From Streptomyces sp. RPA4-2 (lineage in GTDB: Bacteria; Actinomycetota; Actinomycetes; Streptomycetales; Streptomycetaceae), in contig NZ_CP050975.2 in assembly GCF_012273515.2 (NCBI RefSeq), positions 248,001 to 312,000 on the forward strand: DNA of 64,000 nucleotides, in the 5' to 3' direction. The position numbers were made by a program, and so were the translations under genes. Shown here piece after piece: positions 58,404-64,000 of the stretch (its first letter is position 1; each line of letters starts with the position of its first letter). Below the pieces are notes generated by a model, which made no database searches, was not told where the DNA came from, and worked only from the letters and a program-made list of their open reading frames with translations.

Positions 58404-60032
58404 ATGCTGACGCCGACTCCCCTGGAGGAGCTGCTCGACCTGGCCGCGGACGTCATCGGCTGCGACCGGCGCGTCCTGCCGGCCGGGGCGGCGGGCTCCC
58501 CCTTCATCACGCTGGGCGGCGGCCTCGGGCAGGCCGTACGGCTGCAGGCGCGTGCCGAGCAGCAGCTGGGCCTGGCCGTGGACCTGGCCCAGCTGCTGGG
58601 CCCCGCCCCCCTCGCGGACGTACTGGCCCGGGCGCGGCCGGCGCCGGTGCGGGCCGCGGGCGGCGGGGACCGGGCCGGGGCGGTACGGGCGCTGCTGCCG
58701 GGCCAGTCGGCGGCGCTCGCCGCCGAACGGGCCGCCGGCGGCGGCGTGGTGGCCCGGATCGTCAGCGCCGAGCTGTCCGGGCCGCTGGAGACGGGTGCGC
58801 TGCGCCGCGCGCTGGCCGCCCTGAGCGCACGGCACGAGGGCCTGCGGACGGCTTTCGCCGCCACCCCGCGCGGCCCCGTACGGCGGGTGCTCGCCGTCTG
58901 CCCCCCGCCGCTGGTCACGCTGGAGCCGGTGACGGCGGCCCCGGGCGAGGACCTGGTGGCGGCGGCGCACACACGGCTGGCCGCGCGGGCGGGGCGGCTG
59001 GTCGGCCGGCCCGGCCTGCCGCCGCTGGCCTTCGTGCTGACCCCGCTGGCGGCCGGTTCGCATCTGCTGTCGTTCGTCCACCACGACGCCGTGGCGGACA
59101 GCCGGTCGGCCGCCCTGCTGTGGCAGGAACTGCTCGCCGACTACGACCGCGCCGTGAGCCGCCGCCCGCTGGACCGCACCCCCCGCCCCGGCCCGGACAG
59201 GCCGGCCCCGGACGTGCCGGGCCCGGCGCGGGTGCTGCCGGCCAAACGCGTCGAGCGGCTGCGCTCCCTGGCCGCCGGCCTGGACCTGGCTCCCGCCGCG
59301 CGTCCGGCGGCCGCCTTCGACTTCCGCGGCGAGCGGCTGCTGTTCGGCCTCGGCACCCGGCTGCGCGACGCGGCCGACGCGACGGCCCGGCGGGCCGGTG
59401 TGCCGCACAGCACGGTGCTGCTGGCGGCGTGGGCGCTGGCGGTGGGCCGGCGCGCGGGCCGCGAACGGCTGCTGGTGGGCACCGAGATGCCGCGCCGGCC
59501 CACCGCGGAGCTGCTGCGCACCGCCGTGCCGTGCGCGGCGACGGTGCCGGTGGCCTGTGAACTGGAGGGCGGCGTCGACTACTTCCTGCGCGGTATCGCC
59601 TGCGCGTTCAGTGAGGCCCTCCAGTACGCGGACGCCGACGACGCCGATGCGGCGCGCGCCGTGGGGGCGCCCGCGGACCACTTCCGCCCCGCCGCGCCGC
59701 AGGTGACGTTCGCGGCCCGCGACGAGCTGCTGCCCGAGAGCCTGCGGGCGGGCGGACTGACCGCGCGTTTCCACCACGGGCACCCGGGCGCCGTCACCGC
59801 GGACGCCGCCCTGACGGTGCTGCGCTGGCGCGAACAGCCCCTGCTGAGCCTGGAGTTCGCCTGCGCGCGGCTCACCCGCGCGCAGGCCGCGCAGCTCGCC
59901 CGCGCGCTGCGCGCCGCGCTGACGGCACTGGTGACCTCGTCCCCGCACACGCCGGTCGACGACCTGCTGGAGACACCGGCCGCACGGGACGAGGCGCCCG
60001 CCGCCCGCCCTCTCGCCGTACCCCTGCCCTGA
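58404..60032 (+). CDS. PCP-C didomain protein with both active sites altered
   Basis: A 542-aa NRPS fragment. The N-terminal ~75 residues resemble a PCP but read FITLGGGLGQAVRLQ where LGGxS is expected, so there is no Ser for phosphopantetheine. The C domain (~95-520) has SARHEGLRTAF and VPHSTVLLAAWALAVGRR. Its His motif reads FVHHDAVADSRS, which is HHxxxAD rather than HHxxxDG; the second His is kept. It could be a condensation-fold ester/amide synthase or a non-catalytic protein partner. It is the first rightward gene after the TetR and may work with the free PCP at 35322. Confidence 0.8.
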   Translation: MLTPTPLEELLDLAADVIGCDRRVLPAGAAGSPFITLGGGLGQAVRLQARAEQQLGLAVDLAQLLGPAPLADVLARARPAPVRAAGGGDRAGAVRALLPGQSAALAAERAAGGGVVARIVSAELSGPLETGALRRALAALSARHEGLRTAFAATPRGPVRRVLAVCPPPLVTLEPVTAAPGEDLVAAAHTRLAARAGRLVGRPGLPPLAFVLTPLAAGSHLLSFVHHDAVADSRSAALLWQELLADYDRAVSRRPLDRTPRPGPDRPAPDVPGPARVLPAKRVERLRSLAAGLDLAPAARPAAAFDFRGERLLFGLGTRLRDAADATARRAGVPHSTVLLAAWALAVGRRAGRERLLVGTEMPRRPTAELLRTAVPCAATVPVACELEGGVDYFLRGIACAFSEALQYADADDADAARAVGAPADHFRPAAPQVTFAARDELLPESLRAGGLTARFHHGHPGAVTADAALTVLRWREQPLLSLEFACARLTRAQAAQLARALRAALTALVTSSPHTPVDDLLETPAARDEAPAARPLAVPLP

Positions 60033-60208
60033 CCCGCACCCCCTTCCGGACCCCCGGACCCCGAACTCCGGGCTGTGGGTTGCGGGTTGCGGGTTGCCGT
60101 ACGGCGGCCGGGGGCATCCGGTGCGCGCGTACCGGGGGAGTGCACGCGCGCACCGGAGCCGGGGACCGGGCGGCCGGCGGATCGGCACCCGGAGGCGAAC
60201 GGACCGAA

Positions 60209-60244
60209 CAGGTCAGGCAGGTCAGGCAGGTCAGGCAGGTCAGG
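60209..60244. repeat. four perfect tandem CAGGTCAGG units
   Basis: A 9-bp repeat in four exact copies. The last unit contains the stop codon of the leftward glycosyltransferase gene (TCA at 60240-60242 on this strand). A GGGTTGC triplet repeat lies nearby at about 60076-60096. Confidence 0.9.
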
Positions 60245-61418
60245 CGGTGAACTGCGGGAGGCGGGCGGCGGTTTCGGCGGGGCCGGGCATCGCGGCGATC
60301 TCGGCGGCGACCTTGCGGGCCGCGTCCCGGTAGCTCTCGTCGCCCAGGATGCGGCGGGCCTGTTCGGTGACCGCGTCGGCCGACAGGTCCCCGGCGAAGA
60401 TCACTTCGCCGGCGCCCGCGTCGCGCACGGCGGTGCCGTTGGCGGGGCCGTCGGCACCCTGCGGCAGGATCAGCTGGGGCAGGGCGGCCGCCAGCGCGGC
60501 CAGTGTGGTGCCCGCACCGCCGTGCTGCACCACCAGCGCCGCCCGCTTCAGCGCCTCGGGCTGGGCCACCCACTCCACCGCCACCACGCGCTCGGGCAGT
60601 TCGCCCAGGTCGGCGACGGCCACCACGGGGCCGGTCGCCACCAGGACCGGCACCTGGAGCGGCAGCAGCCCGTCGATGACCGTGCGCAGCACGTCCACCG
60701 AGCCCAGTGCGGTGCCCAGGGTCAGGTAGACGAACGGGCCGTCCGTGTCGCGGACGGCCGCGGGCAGTTCGCCCGGCTCTCCGTAGGCGACGGGGCGCTG
60801 CTCGATGCGCGGCAGCGGGGCGGCCAGGAAGCCGGGGTCCTGCAGGGACGGCGGGCAGATGTCGATGTACGTGGAGGCCAGTGCCAGCAGCTGGCCGTAC
60901 GGCACGTCCACGCCGAGGTCGGCCGCGGTGGCCAGCAACTCCTCCTGGATCCGGGCCTCTTCGGGGCCCATCGCCATCACCCCGACGCCGTGCGCGACGG
61001 CGGGCACGCCCGCCAGCCGGGCGGCGAAGGCGGCGCCCGGGTTCATCGCCTCGTAGACGACGAGGTCGGGGCGCCGGCCGGCGAGGACGGGGGCGAGGTC
61101 GGCGGCCACCCAGCGGGGCAGCACCGAACCGAACACCTTCACATGCAGGTCCGCCAGCACCTCCGGCGGCACATCCTGGGCGCCCAGGTCGGCGCCGTCG
61201 TGCTCGAGGGAGTCACTACCGCGCACTGCTTCCATGAACGCCTCGGGGACCGAGCGGCCCGCCGTCACCGGCTCCAGGCCGGCGGCCCGCAGGGCCGGGT
61301 GGAGCTGCTCGCCGGTGGCGAACACCACCTCGTGGCCCGCGGCGCGCGCGGCCTTCGCCAAGGGAAGCAGGGGATAGACGTGCCCGAAGTTGCCCGCGCT
61401 GGCAAAGAGGATTCTCAT
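60240..61418 (-). CDS. GT1-family glycosyltransferase
   Basis: A 392-aa GT-B fold enzyme of the antibiotic glycosyltransferase group. It begins MRILFASAGNFGHVYPLLPL, with the His used as general base. The nucleotide-sugar motif is WVAQPEALKRAALVVQHGGAGTTL in shortened form, ending LPQLILPQGADGPANGTAVR. Such enzymes pass a dTDP-deoxysugar to a natural-product acceptor. It is divergent from the 2,3-dehydratase gene and shares its promoter region, so sugar making and sugar transfer are probably co-regulated. The acceptor, whether peptide or polyketide, is unknown. Confidence 0.9.
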   Translation of the reverse strand: MRILFASAGNFGHVYPLLPLAKAARAAGHEVVFATGEQLHPALRAAGLEPVTAGRSVPEAFMEAVRGSDSLEHDGADLGAQDVPPEVLADLHVKVFGSVLPRWVAADLAPVLAGRRPDLVVYEAMNPGAAFAARLAGVPAVAHGVGVMAMGPEEARIQEELLATAADLGVDVPYGQLLALASTYIDICPPSLQDPGFLAAPLPRIEQRPVAYGEPGELPAAVRDTDGPFVYLTLGTALGSVDVLRTVIDGLLPLQVPVLVATGPVVAVADLGELPERVVAVEWVAQPEALKRAALVVQHGGAGTTLAALAAALPQLILPQGADGPANGTAVRDAGAGEVIFAGDLSADAVTEQARRILGDESYRDAARKVAAEIAAMPGPAETAARLPQFTA

Positions 61419-61682
61419 ACCGCCTCAGCGTAGGGACGCCCGCCCCCTTTGTCTAGCGGTGACAATATATCTAGCGTTGATAGAAAGCGGGGAGGGAGGA
61501 GCGGGCGGGCGCGGTGGGCGGCCCTTCGCGCCCCTCCCCCGGGCCGGGTGCCGGGGTGCGCCTCGAGGTGGCGTGCGGGGTGTTTCGAGGCGCCCTCCAG
61601 CAACGGCCGATCGCCCTGCCGGATCGTCGTGGGCGGCGGCCTGGCCCTGGGCGCGCGGGACACGGCGAAGGAGTCATGTTTT
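61419..61682. promoter_or_regulatory. divergent promoter region of glycosyltransferase and 2,3-dehydratase
   Basis: The AT-rich block 61448-61490 contains two TCTAGCG motifs (61453-61459 and 61470-61476) spaced 17 bp apart around an AATATA core. They look like direct operator repeats, but no regulator can be assigned. Also holds AAGGAG before the dehydratase start. Confidence 0.5.
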
Positions 61683-63083
61683 ATGACCATCACCCAAGCG
61701 GTGCCCCCGGGCGCCCTCACCGGCCTCGGGCGGCGCTTCACGCTGTCGGCCCAGACCCTGGACAGCCCGGTGACACCCAACCCGGTCTTCCGCGAATGGT
61801 TCGCCGAACAGCGCCGCACCAACCGCTACGAGGTGCGCCGCATCCCCTTCCGCGAGCTGGTCGGCTGGCGCTTCCAGGGCGCCACCGGGAACCTGGTGCA
61901 CGACAGCGGCCGGTTCTTCTCCGTCGAGGGCCTGCACGTGCGCACCGAGTGGAACGGACACGCCGAGTCCTGGTCGCAGCCGATCATCAACCAGCCGGAG
62001 ATCGGCATCCTGGGCATCGTCGTCAAGGAGTTCGACGGCGTCCTGCACTGCCTGATGCAGGCCAAGATGGAACCCGGCAACATCGAGACCGTCCAGCTGT
62101 CCCCCACCGTGCAGGCCACCCGCAGCAACTACACCGGGGTGCACCGGGGCGCCCCCGTGAACCACATCGAGTACTTCGCGCCGCCGCGGACCGCCTCGCG
62201 GGTGCTGTTCGACTCCCTGCAGTCCGAACAGGGCTCCTGGTTCCTGCGCAAACGCAACCGGAACATGGTGGTGGAGGCGCTCGGCCCCGTCCCCGAGCAC
62301 GAGGACTTCGTGTGGCTGACGCTCGGCCAGATCCACCAGCTGCTGCACGAGTCGAACGTGGTCAACATGGACGCCCGTACCGTGCTGTCGCTGATCCCGT
62401 CCTTCTCCGACGAGGGGCCGCCGCTGCACTCCATGGAGCACCTCCTCAACCGGCTCACCGAGATCAAGGCGCACCGGGAGCTGGTGCAGACCAGCATGCC
62501 GCTGTCGGCCGTACGGCGCTGGCGGCGCACCGAGGACGGGATCTCCCACGACAGCGGCCACCACTTCACCGTCATCGCCGCGTCCGTGGCCGCCGCCAAC
62601 CGCGAGGTCACCCGCTGGACCCAGCCGCTGCTCGCGCCGGCCGAACAGGGCCTGTCCGCGTTCCTGGTGCGCCGCATCGGCGGCGTGCCGCACCTGCTGG
62701 CGCACGCCCGCTCCGAGGCGGGTGTGCTGGACGTGGCGGAGCTCGGCCCCACCGTGCAGTGCCAGCCGGGCCGCGCGCTGACGCTGCCCGCACCGCGGCA
62801 GCCGCGGTTCCTGGACCTGGTCCTGCGGGCCGAGGCGGGCTCGCTGCTGTACGACACCGTGCAGTCCGAGGAGGGCGGGCGTTTCCACCACGCGGGCAAC
62901 CGCTACGTCCTGATGGAGGTGGGCGGCGACTTCCCCGTCGACGTGCCCGAGGACTTCCTGTGGGTGACGGTGGACCAGATGTCCGCGCTGCTGCGGCACA
63001 GCAACTACCTGAACATCGAGGCCCGTACGCTGCTGACCGGGCTGCGCGCGGCCTGGGCGCGCGGCGGGGCGTACGCCCGGTGA
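61683..63083 (+). CDS. NDP-hexose 2,3-dehydratase
   Basis: A 466-aa protein of the TDP-4-keto-6-deoxyglucose 2,3-dehydratase family. The family's internal duplication is plain: FFSVEGLHVRTEWNGHAESW and HHFTVIAASVAAANREVTRW, then LHCLMQAKMEPGNIETVQLS and PHLLAHARSEAGVLDVAELG. The repeats occupy residues ~40-240 and ~270-460. The enzyme removes the C-2 hydroxyl in the first step to 2-deoxysugars. AAGGAG lies 11 bases before the ATG at 61683. It overlaps the following reductase (GTGA), which must reduce its unstable 3-keto product. Confidence 0.93.
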   Translation: MTITQAVPPGALTGLGRRFTLSAQTLDSPVTPNPVFREWFAEQRRTNRYEVRRIPFRELVGWRFQGATGNLVHDSGRFFSVEGLHVRTEWNGHAESWSQPIINQPEIGILGIVVKEFDGVLHCLMQAKMEPGNIETVQLSPTVQATRSNYTGVHRGAPVNHIEYFAPPRTASRVLFDSLQSEQGSWFLRKRNRNMVVEALGPVPEHEDFVWLTLGQIHQLLHESNVVNMDARTVLSLIPSFSDEGPPLHSMEHLLNRLTEIKAHRELVQTSMPLSAVRRWRRTEDGISHDSGHHFTVIAASVAAANREVTRWTQPLLAPAEQGLSAFLVRRIGGVPHLLAHARSEAGVLDVAELGPTVQCQPGRALTLPAPRQPRFLDLVLRAEAGSLLYDTVQSEEGGRFHHAGNRYVLMEVGGDFPVDVPEDFLWVTVDQMSALLRHSNYLNIEARTLLTGLRAAWARGGAYAR

Positions 63084-64000
63084 GCGGGCCGGGAGGACCG
63101 GTGCTGCGGGTCGGCGTGCTGGGCTGCGCGGACATCGCCGGGCGGCGCATGCTGCCCTCGATGGCCCGTCAGCCGCTCGTCGAGGTCAGCGCCGTGGCCA
63201 GCCGCAGCCTCGACAGGGCGCGGGCGTTCACCGACCGGTTCGGCGGCACGCCGGTGGCCGGCTACGCGCGGCTGCTGGAGCGTGCGGACGTGGACGCGGT
63301 GTACGTGCCGCTGCCGCCCGAGCTGCACGCGCAGTGGACACTGCGGGCGCTGGAGGCCGGCAAGCACGTGCTGTGCGAGAAGCCGTTCGCGCTGCGGCAG
63401 GCCGACGCGGACAAGGCGGTCGCTCTCGCCCGCGAGCGCGGCCTGCTGCTGATGGAGAGCTTCATGTTCCTGCACCACTCCCAGCACGCACACGTCCGCC
63501 GGCTCCTGGACGACGGGCTGATCGGCGAACTGCAGCTGTTCGGCTCCGAGTTCGGCATCCCGCTGCGCCCCGACAGTGACGGCGCCGCGCGGCGCGCCAG
63601 CACCCTGCCCGAGGTCGCCGCCTACCCGCTGCGCGCCGCCCAGCTCTTCCTCGGCCCCGGCCTGCGGGTGGCCGGCGCCCAGGTGCGCCCGGCCGGCCCG
63701 CACGGGCCCGCTCCCGCGGGCGGCGCGCTGCTGACGGCCCCGTCCGGGGCGGCCGCCCAGCTCGCCTACGGTGTCGAGCACGCCTACCGCAGCGGCTACG
63801 ACCTGTGGGGCAGCGAGGGGCGGCTGCGGCTGGAACGCGCCTTCAGCACCCCCGACGAGCACGTCCCCGTACTGCACGTCGAACGCGGCGGCGCCGTCCA
63901 GGAGATCCGGCTCGCGCCGGACACCCACTTCACCAACATCGCGGGCGTCTTCGCCCGCGCCGTCCTCGACGGCGAGGACTTCACCCCGCACACCGAGGCC
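63080..64000 (+). CDS. NDP-hexose 3-ketoreductase (Gfo/Idh/MocA family), 3' end cut
   Basis: The gene starts at GTG 63080 and runs off the window; 307 residues are visible. The NAD(P)-binding fold begins VLRVGVLGCADIAGRRMLPS, and the family EKP motif is in GKHVLCEKPFALRQADADKA. The C-terminal beta-sheet domain starts with MESFMFLHHSQHAHVRRLLD. In deoxysugar pathways this family reduces the 3-keto intermediate made by the 2,3-dehydratase, giving a 2,6-dideoxy-4-ketosugar for a 4-ketoreductase. Both partners are in the window (61683 and 54671). More sugar genes probably follow to the right. Confidence 0.9.
   Translation, partial: MSGPGGPVLRVGVLGCADIAGRRMLPSMARQPLVEVSAVASRSLDRARAFTDRFGGTPVAGYARLLERADVDAVYVPLPPELHAQWTLRALEAGKHVLCEKPFALRQADADKAVALARERGLLLMESFMFLHHSQHAHVRRLLDDGLIGELQLFGSEFGIPLRPDSDGAARRASTLPEVAAYPLRAAQLFLGPGLRVAGAQVRPAGPHGPAPAGGALLTAPSGAAAQLAYGVEHAYRSGYDLWGSEGRLRLERAFSTPDEHVPVLHVERGGAVQEIRLAPDTHFTNIAGVFARAVLDGEDFTPHTEA

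Overview
The window is about 73% G+C, with heavy third-position GC bias, ATGA/GTGA start-stop overlaps, many GTG starts, SARP, LAL and PAS-LuxR regulators and one bldA-type TTA codon in a regulator. All of this points to a Streptomyces (or close actinomycete) chromosome. No rRNA, tRNA, CRISPR array, transposase or integrase was seen. The window holds two biosynthetic loci separated by about 20 kb of ordinary accessory genes, and both ends are cut inside genes.

Region 1 (1-20330) is a compact polyketide/fatty-acyl locus. A truncated AfsA-type butyrolactone gene meets, tail to tail, a leftward operon of FAAL ligase, acyl-CoA dehydrogenase, ACP, KS-AT-ACP polyketide synthase, KAS III-like enzyme, FkbH-like glyceryl transferase, second ACP and Sfp-type phosphopantetheinyl transferase. 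All but the FAAL/dehydrogenase-to-ACP junction overlap by a few bases. FkbH + ACP + KAS III is the signature set for a glycerol-derived three-carbon unit, as in 3-acyl-tetronates. FAAL + dehydrogenase + ACP would supply an unsaturated fatty acyl starter. The AT domain has lost its serine nucleophile. A large SARP/AfsR-type activator with a TTA codon, a PAS-LuxR activator and a LAL regulator follow, then a degenerate methylmalonyl-CoA-mutase-like gene.

Region 2 (20794-32915) is miscellaneous: a histone-H1-like coiled-coil/winged-helix protein, DUF5990, secreted and hypothetical proteins, a divergent TetR/drug-efflux pair with three operator copies, a GH15 glucan hydrolase, a DMT transporter, a beta-lactamase-family lipoprotein and a LysR regulator.

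Region 3 (32973-64000) is the unusual locus. It contains a secreted repeat peptide with seven IGxP motifs at 14-15-residue spacing, divergent from an EgtE-like aminotransferase-fold protein that lacks the PLP lysine. It also contains a free-standing carrier protein and a leftward operon starting with a 45-aa acidic precursor-like peptide, followed by two JmjC/cupin oxygenases, a GNAT, an MFS exporter and an AAC(3)-like enzyme. A rightward operon encodes an NRPS (A-MT-PCP plus decayed C-A and an MbtH-like tail), a clavaminate-synthase-like oxygenase, an ATP-grasp ligase, a caspase-fold (clan CD) peptidase, an MFS exporter and an RmlD-like ketoreductase. Further right are two tiny secreted peptides with a Cys-rich partner, a degenerate PCP-C protein, a glycosyltransferase and deoxysugar genes (2,3-dehydratase, 3-ketoreductase) that run off the end. 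A rare AT-rich operator, TTGCCAA-N4/5-TTGGCAA, occurs in front of the aminotransferase-like gene, the repeat-peptide gene and the NRPS gene and ties them into one regulon. My main hypothesis is a mixed ribosomal/nonribosomal, glycosylated peptide system in which the Asp-Asp-flanked IGWP units, the caspase-like peptidase and the ATP-grasp ligase act together. The sequence supports co-regulation and gene content. The chemistry is inference.

Several coding frames are broken (NRPS tail, MFS at 53039, GH15/DMT junction). At least some of these breaks look like consensus errors rather than biology.
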